From Chara braunii (lineage: Eukaryota > Streptophyta > Charophyceae > Charales > Characeae), in contig BFEA01000002.1 of the NCBI GenBank assembly GCA_003427395.1, forward strand, positions 2,257,829 through 2,296,259: DNA of 38,431 nt. The letters are read 5' to 3'. Numbering within the stretch: position 1 is the first letter of the stretch; every line of letters begins with the position of its first letter. Made by a program: the position numbers and the translations under genes. The notes beneath the pieces are model-generated. The model was given only the letters and a program-made list of their open reading frames with translations, ran no database searches and was not told the origin of the DNA. Shown here piece after piece: positions 29,831 to 38,431 of the stretch.

Positions 29831-30790
29831 CTAAGGCCTTGATGCCACCGTATGACCCTGCCGTGATGAACTACCAGATTGAGGATGGGATGGAGATTGT
29901 GAGGGAGGAAGCCAATCAGCTGGCGGACGGGAGGATTTGTGAAAGTCACTTCTCCCTTCCCAAGACCAACCCACTGGCTGGCCTGCTTTGTTCAAATCAT
30001 CCCGGTACACCCAACCCTCAAAACCAGGTACCGCAGGGAGCCATCTGTTGGGTCTATGCGGATCCTTTTTGAGTCTCAATTCAGGCGGAACCGCATGCTG
30101 AGGATGATGGGAACATGCAAAATCAGAATGGAGGTGGCCATAGTCCTTACATTTAAAGCACCAGGGACGGAATTTATGTGCAGTGTGAATCTGGTAGACA
30201 CGCCCTCCCATCTTACATGGAATGATGTCATCCATTGTGAACAGCTGCTCTTTTGGCAGGTCAAGAGCTAACATAAGGTAATCATCTCGTTTAGCCACAT
30301 AAGATGGTAATGGGTTAATGAAATCCACAATTTTGAACGATTGTCCAAAATCATGGATGAAGGCCGCCTGGACCTCGATCGGAATATGACGGAATTCAAC
30401 CCAATAAAAGTCCTTCATGAGTTGGTCCCTTTTTTCCTCTGGTCCAACTTTTTTGGGAAGCCATAGGTAGATTCTGACTTCAGACCGGTCCCAAATCAAT
30501 TTCTTCCACGTGTCCATCCTGACTTTATCTTTGTCAAACAAACTGAGCACAGTAAAAATTGTGGGGGTAATAGGCTGAATTAGAAAAAATTCCATCACCC
30601 CTTCTGGTCCATCCCTCAACGCCTCCAATCTCTTGCAAATGAATTTAATCTTATCGTTCACTGATCTGTAGGCCGCATCATCATAAAAAATCCAGTTACT
30701 ACCATGCTTGGTATAGACCGCATCGCGCTGGACCAGTTTGTCGGATGGATAGGACTTCATCAGAGTCTTCCTGCCCCCTTGTTCGATCAC
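29831..30790 (-). pseudogene. LINE ORF1, DUF4283-like domain and zinc knuckle
   Basis: The 319-codon frame has a fold typical of plant LINE ORF1 (DUF4283-like) at residues of about 45-205. Landmarks are W-KLIWDRSEVRIYLWLP and WVEFRHIPIEV...VDFINPLPSYVAKRDDYLMLALDLP. Residues 211-226 form a zinc knuckle (C211, C214, H219, C226), a CX2CX4HX6C spacing instead of the usual HX4C. It probably binds the element's RNA. The frame ends in TAG at 29831-29833 but continues in register afterwards, so the stop is likely a lesion. The initial GTG only marks the edge of the frame. Confidence 0.85.
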
Positions 30791-31140
30791 CAGCTGTTCA
30801 GAGGGTAAGAGAAAAAGAGAAGAAAGTAGGCTCTAGCAGAAGACAAATTCCTAAGAGGGACCTTGAGTTCTTCCGGTGGAGAGCCTGAGAGGCCAATCGA
30901 TGGGCGCAGAATGTTAAGAGTTTTGTTCTGCAGGGATTCCCTCACTTTTTGTGCCCATGAGGTTTGATTCCCTTTGTTAGCATCCTGCGGTAACGAGGAC
31001 TGGGGCAGAGCTGAGGACGGGGGCAGAGACTTTTCATGCAATTTTTCTTCCTCTGTTAGAACCTCATCATCAACAGTAACCACTTTCTGCCTCTCTTCCT
31101 CCATAACCTGGTCCTCCGCTGTGTGAGAAACTGTCGTCAT
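30787..31140 (-). pseudogene. LINE ORF1, N-terminal part
   Basis: ATG at 31140 opens 117 codons rich in Glu, Ser and Pro and probably disordered. Near the end comes WAQKVRESLQNKTLN, as usual before a DUF4283 region. The frame closes at a TGA overlapping a GTG of the next frame. The other frame reads on as LFLLPSEQLVIEQ, so a 1-nt shift in the CT-rich tract at about 30815-30835 separates the two parts. The same frame is also open further upstream to 31455 beyond one stop, which I regard as leader sequence. Confidence 0.7.
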
Positions 31141-31829
31141 TGGAACTGCACCCTAGTTGATCGAGGACAGATGATGAGAGGCAGCAACCGCGGCTTCAGT
31201 GTGCGTCCGATTACTAACCCCGTACAGAGATGCAGGCTGCAGAGGCACATTTTGAAGCACATTTTTGCTGCCAAGCCTCTCTGTCATCAAAATACCCTTA
31301 CCCCTGAAAGACCTTTGTGGACCGAGGATGGAAGAATCGATACCCGGTCTAGAGTATGGTTTTGGTCCAATGTGTCTGAAGAGTGCATGATGCATTGCCC
31401 CTTGATAGAAAAGTAATGATTCCTGACCCTTTGCTCTGCGACAATTCAGTTTCATTTTGACAAAAATTGGCAGAGACTACCACTGATGAAAAGACAGAAT
31501 CAGGAACTTACAGCAAATCACAGAGAAACGGTGGACGAAAGATTATGTCCCGCACTCGATAAATTACTGAGTACTTCTCCCACCTACTGACTTATCCCCT
31601 CATCCGATTACTTCCAAATTCTTGATTCTTTTTAATACTATTAGGTATTCTTTTAATTATCTTTAATTAGATTTTCTCAATTCAATTCACGAATTATAAT
31701 TAGAAATAATGCACAATAAATATGTGAAGCTGGCTGGCTGGAGAACCAGGGGTGAAAAGGATTGGGGGGGGCTGATCAAGGAAAGAACACACCTGCAAAG
31801 CTGGTGGCACCTTTCTGAACTCTTTGCTC
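31141..31829. other. Upstream flank or leader of the LINE
   Basis: No gene recognised. The minus strand is open from 31455 to 31153 in the frame of ORF1, ending in a stop 13 bp before the ORF1 ATG. The AT-rich stretch 31600-31720 has no element boundary that I can prove. Confidence 0.35.
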
Positions 31830-32251
31830 TCCAACTCCTGGGCGGGCATGTACCCCTCGTCGACCCTTTCCTCTCATACCATGCCCTTTCCAATTTACCG
31901 CTATCTCGGTTGTTGCAACTCGTCACCCCCTTGTTCCCAGATGAGGCCAACTTCCCCTGGGATCACTCGCAGATCGAGCAGAGATGGATCTAACTCACCC
32001 TGTAACCAACTCTCCTTATAGCCAGTTTATCATTTCACGAATGGCTGCTCACGTTCCGCCCTCCAAATCCAGGATGAGTACCCTTCGTTGACCTCTTCCT
32101 CTCGTATCCTGCTCTTACCACAATGTCACTTCCTTGATTGCTGCGTCTCACCTTCCACTATCAAACTGAGCAGAATTAGATCTGATTCTCCCTGTTATCA
32201 ACTCTCCTCATAGCCAGCTTACCATTTCACGAAAGAGTGCTCACGCTGCCA
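31830..32251. repeat. Diverged tandem pair, period about 229 bp
   Basis: Both units hold GTACCCYTCGTYGACC, CTTCCTCTCRTA, GCAGA-TT/GAT-T, a CTCACCCTGT-ACCAACTCTCC-like block and CAGYTTAYCATTTCACGAA followed by GCTCACG. Unit 1 is about 31830-32054 and unit 2 about 32060-32251. Confidence 0.75.
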
Positions 32252-32782
32252 CAGAGAATGTGAAGGGATTACCTTCAGCTCATATACATACAAAAGGCAG
32301 CCCTGGCAATCAAAAGAACGACGACCTCCAATCCTTTATCCTTGTCTGCGAGCACTGTGAATACTGCGTAAGAGGGGACGGCGATCAGAAGGCCGCTCGG
32401 CCACACAGGCAATGAGCGCCACTTTCACCCCCAGACTCAACCATGTATCAAAGTTGACTGCGAACAATGGGAGCCTAGGAACTGCTTATTCCGATCACCA
32501 TCTTTCTTACTCTGATCTGCTTCCCGACCTCGCATAGTACTAACCAGAGATGTGATTGAAACCAGGGAACCAACCAATCACAACCACCTGATCATCCGTA
32601 CGTCTACATCTGTCAGCAACACGATTGGATATCCAGCATACTGGACAAGCCCAACGAAACTCGACGCAATCGAAACAGCTACGAAACAGCTACACGTATC
32701 CCCTTACTATCGTAGCTTATCCAAGTGATAATTAAGACCAATAAGCAGACTAGACATCCCAACAATCCAAATACCTCCAGAC
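32252..32782. other. Unassigned sequence
   Basis: No gene or repeat recognised. Confidence 0.3.
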
Positions 32783-33141
32783 GTAGCGAATGGTACAGCC
32801 CGAGATAACCAATCACGGAGACTATAGCTTCCCTATCCCAGAGGCGAGACGAAACTACTAGAACCGAGATTTGATGAGGCCAACCGAACGATGACCTTCC
32901 ACATTACCTCCCACCGAACCAAAAACATTGACGAACAATGACATTCCAACATTGCCTCACGTGGCGAATGACACAACCCCAGAATATCCAATCACAGAGA
33001 CTATAGCTTCCCTACCCCAGAGGCGAGACGAAACTACTCGAACCGAGATTGGATGAAACCAACCGAACGATGATCTTCCACATTACCTCCCTCCGAACAA
33101 AAAAGCAATGATGAACGATGACATTCCAACATTGTCTCCCT
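32783..33141. repeat. Tandem pair, period 178 bp
   Basis: GTAGCGAATGG at 32783 and GTGGCGAATG at 32961 open two units. They share CCAATCAC, GAGACTATAGCTTCCCTA, CCCAGAGGCGAGACGAAACT and GACATTCCAACATTG. They have diverged by roughly a tenth. Confidence 0.9.
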
Positions 33142-33592
33142 TCTACGTGAAAAAATAATGACGTTGATTGGTTGAATATCCCTACCGCGCGAAGCAGAAA
33201 AAAGAACCGATCCCCATAATATATCTATTAGTAACCATTCGGAGGGAAACGAACGAAAGAAGTAATGATCACTTAATCAAGCCTACTTACCTCAGACACC
33301 TGTGATCCACGAAACGTAAATCAACACACCTCATTCCTTTACATTACTACAGCAACACTGTATTTTGACTGGTCGAACCAGTGATCATCATACCAATACA
33401 AGACATAGATCGTCGCACTCGCCAAACTCGTTCAATGCAGCACAAATCAGTGTTGACTAGCCAATGAATCGTTCCAATCGCTCCCATTGGAGAGATTAAA
33501 GCACTACACCTCCCGCTGGAATGATAAAAACATGACACTATGCATACCGAAAGGTTGCTGATAATCGAGGACATACCACATTGCCTACCTTT
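33142..33592. other. Unassigned sequence
   Basis: No gene or repeat recognised. Confidence 0.3.
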
Positions 33593-33664
33593 GAAGTGAG
33601 TAGAGCACATCGATAATAGAATCAAGCCGAAGTGAGTAGAGCACATCAAAAGATGAATCAAGCC
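33593..33664. repeat. Tandem pair, period 36 bp
   Basis: GAAGTGAGTAGAGCACATC begins at 33593 and 33629, each followed by GAATCAAGCC. Confidence 0.9.
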
Positions 33665-34199
33665 GATCCCACATTTTGCTAATCAAGCCAAGGGATACGC
33701 GCACGTCGCTTTCCAAATCATTACTTCACCTATCACAACAGGAGCACCAATGATGGGTGAAGCCAGAAAGCGAACCAATGAACAACTAAGTTCTATTGAC
33801 GAAATTTTATGTAGAAGACGTAGTGATCGTTGAAGGCGGAGGGAGCTGTGTAGTCGATATTTCGACTGAGCAGAGGCCGTCGAACCAATGATTACACACA
33901 TCCCTTCCCATAAGAAGCAATGGACGATCCAGATATCAAGACTTTATACCAGCCATAGCCCATCAAGCCGCATGCGCCCTAGTTATGTACGAAAGCTATA
34001 GTAGACAATGATGGTACTAGACGATGATGGTAGATATCAATATTTTGACAACCCTTCAGAAGAACAACGAGCGATACCGGCAGGTAAGATATCAAATCTT
34101 TTATCAACCAGAGCCCTACGACCTCATGCGCCCTGGTTGCTTGCATACAGCCACGAAGAAGCACCAGAAAGTGACGAGGTCGGGGAGAGCTCTATTAAT
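33665..34199. other. Unassigned sequence
   Basis: Contains partial internal similarity (CATGCGCCCTRGTT at about 33969 and 34125) but no gene or bounded element. Confidence 0.3.
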
Positions 34200-34536
34200 G
34201 ATACATTACCGGACTTATATCGACGAAAGAGCCAAGATAGACATCACCTCCTCGATCAACATGCACCCCAGTCACGTCCTCAAGCAGCGACATGCACCCT
34301 GGTCACGTCCTTCAACGTGACGATGAATATAGCGAAATCGATCAATCAATCACCGAACCCACACTTTGATACATTACCAGCCTTTTGTCGACGAACGAAC
34401 CAAGGTAGACATCACCTCCTCAAGCAACGACATGCACCCCAGTCACCTCCTCAAGCAGCGACATGCATCCCGGTCACGTCCTTCAACGTGACGACGAATA
34501 TGGTGAAATCGATCAAAAAGCACCGAACCCACACTT
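34200..34536. repeat. Tandem pair, period 168 bp
   Basis: GATACATTACC starts at 34200 and 34368. Both units share TAGACATCACCTCCTC, GACATGCA and GGTCACGTCCTTCAACGTGA, and end in CACCGAACCCACACTTTG. Within each unit a GACATGCACCC motif is itself doubled. Confidence 0.9.
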
Positions 34537-34709
34537 TGCCTTTGCCGGGGCGATCTTCACCAAACACCATCAGCATTAGCGAAAGCCAATGCACATGAGC
34601 CGAATCCCCCCCTTCCCACTAGTTCCGACCAAGTCTGTCGGACGTCGCGTCAACCTGTGACGCGGGCCGACAAGAGCCTCTGCGGGCGCGCGTGCGCAAG
34701 GCGCTCGCT

Positions 34710-34785
34710 CTCATGATGATGATGATCCTGATGATGATGATGATACTACTAATGATGATGCTAATGGTGATAAAAAAATGTATTA
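34710..34785. repeat. GAT/ATG trinucleotide array
   Basis: An interrupted ATG/GAT run, complementary to the CAT arrays at 4.6-5.3 kb. It follows the 3' side of a minus-strand retroposed repeat. Confidence 0.85.
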
Positions 34786-35085
34786 ATTGTGATAAGCTAT
34801 GCTATATCAACAGTTCTGGTCTCCTAATCCTAGAGCAACTTCTAGCCCTCCCTGCACCAGGACATTGTAAAACAGAGACAATACCGACGTAACCAATATC
34901 CCCCATAGCTGATCTCTCCTCGCCACGGAACAGCCCCTCCCGGTTCGCCAGTGGATTGCCTTCCCCCCTCGGCAACCCCCAGATCTCTCTACAAGGCCTC
35001 ACGCTCCTGCCTGTGCAGGTTACAGGGCAACGCCCCAGCTCCGGCCAGCGTCGTTCTGGCGTCGGCAAAACAGGGGCACAGAAAA
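34786..35085 (-). mobile_element. Retroposed repeat with 80-bp module, copy 1
   Basis: Read on the minus strand it starts with the 80-bp module (35066-34978) and continues through a body shared with copy 2: GAGGGCTAG-AGTTGCTCT and TTAGGA- blocks at about 34850-34815. It ends near TCACAAT at about 34785. No clean poly(A) tail remains. The GAT/CAT array adjoins the 3' end. Confidence 0.65.
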
Positions 35086-35194
35086 GAACAACTCTGCAGA
35101 TATCGGTCCGTGTTCGACCATCCCTGAAATCCTATATCCCGGATGTGGAAGAAAACTCGATGCTGCCCAAAAATTCCAGGACACCAGAAAGCTT

Positions 35195-35247
35195 AATGTA
35201 ACATTGATGAGATAATGATACTAATGATGATGATGATGAAGATGATT
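35195..35247. repeat. GAT trinucleotide array
   Basis: GATAATGATACTAATGATGA and further GAT repeats lie between the two retroposed repeat copies. Confidence 0.85.
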
Positions 35248-35250
35248 ATG

Positions 35251-35625
35251 TTTTTTTTTTTTTTTTTTAAGAATTCTAAAGAAATTGAGTGCACCACCTT
35301 TATTAGATCTAAAGGATTGTGAATACTATGCTATTCCGGCTTCCTAATCTGAGAGCAACTCCTAGCCCTCCCTATAATGGGACACTGTTACTCAAAGGCA
35401 GTACCCACCAAAACAACATCAACCATAGCTGACCTCTTCTCACCCCCGAGACTATCCCCGGCCCCAGAGGGTGTCAAGGCGGCCCCCCCAATTCGCCACT
35501 GGATTGCCTTCCTCCCTCGACAAACCCCAGATCTCTCTACAAGGCCTCGCGCTCCTGCCGTGGCAGGTTACAGGGTAACACCCCAGCTCCGGCCAGCGTT
35601 GTTCTGGCATTGGCAAGTTGAGATT
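35251..35625 (-). mobile_element. Retroposed repeat with 80-bp module, copy 2, with poly(A) tail
   Basis: The minus strand opens with the 80-bp module (35612-35525). The body, CAGCTATGGTTGATGTTG and GGGAGGGCTAGGAGTTGC, is shared with copy 1. The element ends in an 18-bp poly(A) tail (T run 35251-35268) directly against the GAT array. It has no coding frame of note. Confidence 0.7.
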
Positions 35626-36033
35626 GTCTAGTTTTGTTTTGTTTTGTTGTTCTTTTTTTGTTCTTTTTTTTGTTTTTTTTTTTTAACGCAGCGACCGGGT
35701 GTTGGCTTGCCCGACCCCGGAAGTCGCGGCGCATTAACGGCCGCGACTTCTAAAAAACAACGGGGAGGTACTGGTGGTTTAAGGCAGGAAAGCGGGTTCG
35801 TACATTCTGCAAAGTTGTGGTGTGGGCATGCCCTCCTTCACAAAGTGTCAGCACCCCGTGGACTGCGCCGTGCCTCCCTGGCAGGGCATGAAAACAAAAA
35901 AAAAGAAACAAAACAGAAACAGCAGCAACGGCCACCTGAAACTGGCCACAATTGATTGGTGTGAGCACAACTTCGTGCACGGCCTTCCTGGACTTGGGGG
36001 CTCGTTAGACACTCCTTGGGCGCATAAAGTCCC
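35626..36033. other. T-rich tract and possible TTAA-type MITE end
   Basis: T-rich simple sequence at 35632-35684 is followed by GC-rich sequence. TACTGGTGGTTTAA at about 35770-35783 is a TTAA-type MITE right end, and a left end was not secured. GGGGCTCGTTAGACACTCCT at about 35997 recurs at about 36639. Confidence 0.45.
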
Positions 36034-36139
36034 CGAGGAATTGTTCGTTCCACCTATCCTCAGGGATGCAGTCGGAAAAAAAAAAATGAAAACACTCCGA
36101 AGGAAATTCCTTGGGCTCTGAGGATTCCCCAGCCGTTTC

Positions 36140-36185
36140 TTCCTTTTGCCCAAGGGACCTCATGAAGTCCCTTGGGCAAAAGGAA
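36140..36185. repeat. Perfect inverted repeat, 19-bp arms, 8-bp loop
   Basis: TTCCTTTTGCCCAAGGGAC (36140-36158) and GTCCCTTGGGCAAAAGGAA (36167-36185) are exact complements around CTCATGAA. A transcript would form a strong hairpin. Confidence 0.95.
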
Positions 36186-36469
36186 TCCGAGTTTCACGGA
36201 GAGGAGCGGGCACATGGGTAGAGAGGCGTTACAACCGAGAATCTGGATCGTGGCGGCACCCTATTGGCTGAAGGCCTCAAGCACATTTGATTTTTTTTTT
36301 CTTTTCTTTTTCTTTTCTGACATCGCTTGAAGGAAATGTCCTCGGGCGACGTCCCCGACGACAGGTGGAACGAAGGGCCCAAATTTCCTTTTGGGCCAAA
36401 AGGAAATTTTCCTTTTGCTCGAGGATTTCAATAGGAGTGTCTACCTTGGTCTTTTGTTTTTCTTTTCGG

Positions 36470-36595
36470 TTTTTAAAGGGGCCCACATGGCCCAACTGCC
36501 GAGCCTCTGCCGAGCCTGAAAAGTTCGGAAAACCTGGGAAAACAGCCACTTTTTCCATTTTTCCCAACGCTGGTGGAGGTAGTGGTGGTTTAAGC
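36470..36595. mobile_element. Possible TTAA-type MITE (copy 6)
   Basis: The right end GTAGTGGTGGTTTAA lies near 36581-36595. The proposed left end TTAAAGGGGCCCACATGG lies near 36472. Inverted similarity at the left is weak. Confidence 0.4.
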
Positions 36596-37000
36596 AAATT
36601 TTGCAATTTGTGGGATAAAAGTGCCTCGTGTGAGTATGGGGCTCGTTAGACACTCCTCGGGGTGTCCTCGGGGCCCGAGGAGTTTTCCTTTAGGTCGCCC
36701 GAGGAGTTTCCCGCCTTCGTTGCACTCGTCCTCGGCACGGTATCCCGAGGACGCTCCGAGGACGGGTCGCGGGGATGTTCATAATAAAATACGCGGCTGC
36801 GGGGCGGGGCTGTGGGTGGTGGTCCATGATCTGATGTCTGGGTGGTCGGGCGTGGTCTGCCCCTAGGTGGCGCGATAATTCAAATTTTGGCGCCGGGGTC
36901 GAAAAAAAAGGAAAACGCGCGCGCGGGCCTCCCGTTTTGAAATTTGAATTTCGAAAGAGGCTGGTGCGGCGTAGGAGTATCGGGTGGGTGCTGCGGCGGG

Positions 37001-37274
37001 TGGTGGATGACGTCATCCGGGAAGCACATCCTTGGACAGCGAGGTGGCAGGGTCGGCGCGTGGATAACCGTTCGGCCATCAGCGTTAAGATGGGAAGCGT
37101 GAAGAAGACGTCATCACGGTTGTTGTCGACCTCATTGTGGTGGACGACGTCATCCGGGAAGCACACATCCTTGGACAGCGAGGTGGCAGGGTCGGCGCGT
37201 GGACAACCATTCGACCATCAGCGTTAAGACGGGATCAATGAAGAAGACATCATCACGGTTGTTGTCGTCCTCAC
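37001..37274 (+). repeat. 137-bp tandem duplication with GACGTCATC motifs
   Basis: TGGTGGATGACGTCATCCGG at 37001 and TGGTGGACGACGTCATCCGG at 37138 open two nearly identical units. Each contains ACAGCGAGGTGGCAGGGTCG, ATCAGCGTTAAGA and CATCACGGTTGTTGTCG. TGACGTCA is a palindromic bZIP-type core. Confidence 0.92.
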
Positions 37275-37408
37275 TGCGTGCGGATAAGCAGATAGCTTCC
37301 TGCGAGCTCTCATGGCGTCCTCCGTCGCACCATCCCCGTGGTCGTCACGTGTCGCGTTTCGGTCGTGTGTTCGCATGTCGCCGAAGTCCGTTGCCCGCGG
37401 TGAAGGCG

Positions 37409-37903
37409 ATGTCTTATGCACCCTGTTTGGCGATGGGGAATGTCGGTGAAGACGAGCGTTCGAAGGTGTCGACGGCGGGAAGGACAGCGGTTGCCGCAGC
37501 CATTGCCGTTGTGCTGCTGCGCTGCCAGATGGAAAGCACTGCGGGAAGAATGAACGCGCAGCTTCGCGCATGGACGAGGAAGGCGACACGGTCGGCGGCG
37601 GAAGGGCTGGACACCGCTGCCATCTGCGACGCCGTCTTCCAGGTGTGCTGCGCCATGGGTTCTGGCGTTCTGCCTAGAGCCACGCCCAGGTGGTGGATGA
37701 AAAGGAGGACGGGGGGGACGTGGGAGGATCTGTGCCCTGCCGACTACGCCACGGAAGACTACGTCCGCGAGAAGCTACGTATGTCGCCACGTGTCTTCTG
37801 TGAGATTGCGGAAAGAAACAAAATGATGACCAGGACAAGCAGCGGCAGCCTTCGGAAGACGTCGGCCATGAACGGCACGTGGGGACGGGCAGCAAACAGA
37901 TGA
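37409..37903 (+). pseudogene. Truncated PIF/Harbinger transposase, N-terminal part
   Basis: The open frame extends back to 37199, but its first 25 or so codons lie in the tandem duplication, so an ATG at 37409 or 37436 is more plausible. Towards the end it reads WWMKRRTGGTWEDL and YVREKLRMSPRVFCEIAE. This fits the start of Harbinger nucleases, where an LRM(S)-F motif precedes the catalytic DDE domain. The upstream Ala-rich stretch may be a low-complexity N terminus. The frame stops 30 codons later at 37903. No catalytic Asp/Asp/Glu region follows before the window ends, so this cannot be an active nuclease. It may record an internal deletion of an autonomous element. Confidence 0.6.
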
Positions 37904-38431
37904 CGACAGCGCACCTCCAGCAAACGACAAAGTAGACGGCAGCAAATAGGAGACAACAGCATCGGGCAAAAAAATGCCCTCTGCCGATTTACATTGCAGT
38001 CTGCGGTGGGTGGCAGGAACGCTTGTGGGCTGAAGTATTTGAAATTGTCGACCGTTGGACCCTTTTCCGTTTGGCGCCGGGCAGCGTGAGGGACTGTGAA
38101 CGCCTGGAAACGTTCGCGGAGGCCGGCCGTCCCCCAACGGTTACCGTTCCCGTGAGTTCCCTCGAAGGCGAATGTTGGCGGCCGAACATTTCCGTGCACT
38201 GTCTGGTAGGAACTGCATTGGACCAGCCTCCAAAAAAATTGTCGTCGTCGAAGGGTGCTGTCGCCGTCCCAATTTACGCGGATGCTCGACCTCCGAGGCA
38301 CCTCGTGGGGTACCTCGGGAATCGCCGCCAAATGCCTGTAGCCCGAGGACGCCCCGAGGACAGCCCGAGGAAATGTTTTCACATTTGCTTTTCGGGGATC
38401 GGCCCCGAGGATAGGTGGAACGATGATTTCC

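Larger units (their letters stand above)
22942..31140 (-). mobile_element. Near-complete L1-type LINE, about 8.2 kb, multiply broken
   Basis: In minus-strand order the element has a long ORF1 (31140-27728), a 52-bp spacer and ORF2 (27675-23083) with endonuclease, reverse transcriptase and a zinc-binding C terminus, followed by a short 3' region. ORF1 has one frameshift and two in-frame TAG codons. ORF2 has two frameshifts and one TGA. There is no RNase H domain. Domain order matches plant L1 elements. The 5' limit is uncertain and may lie further upstream. Scattered unresolved bases at 22941-25581 suggest reads from several copies were merged. Two older fragments of the family lie at 1.6-2.5 kb and 12.9-14.3 kb, all in the same orientation. 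Confidence 0.9.
36034..38431. mobile_element. GC-rich Harbinger-derived element with inverted ends
   Basis: The left end (GGAATTGTTCGTTCCACCTATCC in two pieces, from about 36034) and the window's right end (inverted GGAAATCATCGTTCCACC, 38431 inwards) are imperfect inverted repeats. Subterminal GAAAACA and CCTCGGG words are also shared. A third, inward-facing copy of the end lies at about 36359-36377, so a smaller unit of about 335 bp may be nested at the left. The interior holds a truncated Harbinger transposase frame. The window ends at the terminus, so target duplications cannot be read. Confidence 0.55.

Noticed and set aside
31153-31455. Extra N-terminal exon or ORF upstream of LINE ORF1
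   Set aside because: It is in frame with ORF1 but ends in a stop 13 bp before the ORF1 ATG and has no recognisable motif.
36287-36649. 120-codon frame in the GC-rich element
   Set aside because: It starts in a T-rich tract and crosses a proposed MITE; no homology recognised.

Overview
The window is a repeat-dominated piece of a eukaryotic nuclear genome. I find no intact host protein-coding gene in it. The U6-like sequences resemble plant U6. The long LINE has an ORF1 with a DUF4283-like domain and zinc knuckle, and an ORF2 with an APE endonuclease, a reverse transcriptase and a zf-RVT-like C terminus. Together these point to the streptophyte (plant) lineage. A large-genome charophyte alga such as Chara would fit, but the organism is inferred, not shown.

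Layout. 1-3.4 kb: a 34-bp minisatellite with a 176-bp higher-order duplication, a minus-strand LINE relic, and poly(A)/poly(T) tracts. 3.7-7.4 kb: five units of a repeat of about 200 bp, split by a 2.67-kb non-coding retroinsertion with a 10-bp target-site duplication (TSD), CAT arrays and an A-rich tail. 7.4-12.6 kb: tRNA-like relics, short retroposons, TTAA-bounded MITEs, two U6 relics and microsatellites. 12.9-14.6 kb: a second LINE relic split by a short retroposon, next to three tandem tRNA-like sequences. 15.9-19.2 kb: three further U6 retrocopies (one itself interrupted by a retroposon), a 115-bp tRNA-headed SINE and MITEs. 20.1-23 kb: a 548-bp Harbinger-type MITE with perfect 31-bp inverted ends, more MITEs and retroposons, and an assembly gap. 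22.9-31.1 kb: one nearly complete but broken LINE on the minus strand. 31.8-35.6 kb: tandemly paired sequences upstream of the LINE, then two minus-strand copies of a retroposed repeat with GAT/CAT arrays. 36-38.4 kb: a GC-rich element with inverted ends and a truncated PIF/Harbinger transposase N terminus.

How the parts relate. The LINE encodes target-primed retrotransposition machinery. Four of the five U6-like sequences, the tRNA-headed SINE, the 2.67-kb insertion and several short retroposons have A tails, TSDs or both, the usual products of LINE machinery acting in trans. A short hairpin module (GCTG-RR, loop, YY-CAGC) with compensatory changes recurs in the short retroposons, near the 3' end of the 2.67-kb insertion and just beyond the end of the LINE. 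It is a candidate recognition structure that would tie these elements to one reverse transcriptase. A second, DNA-transposon layer consists of TTAA-bounded MITEs, the TTA-flanked MITE and the Harbinger fragment.
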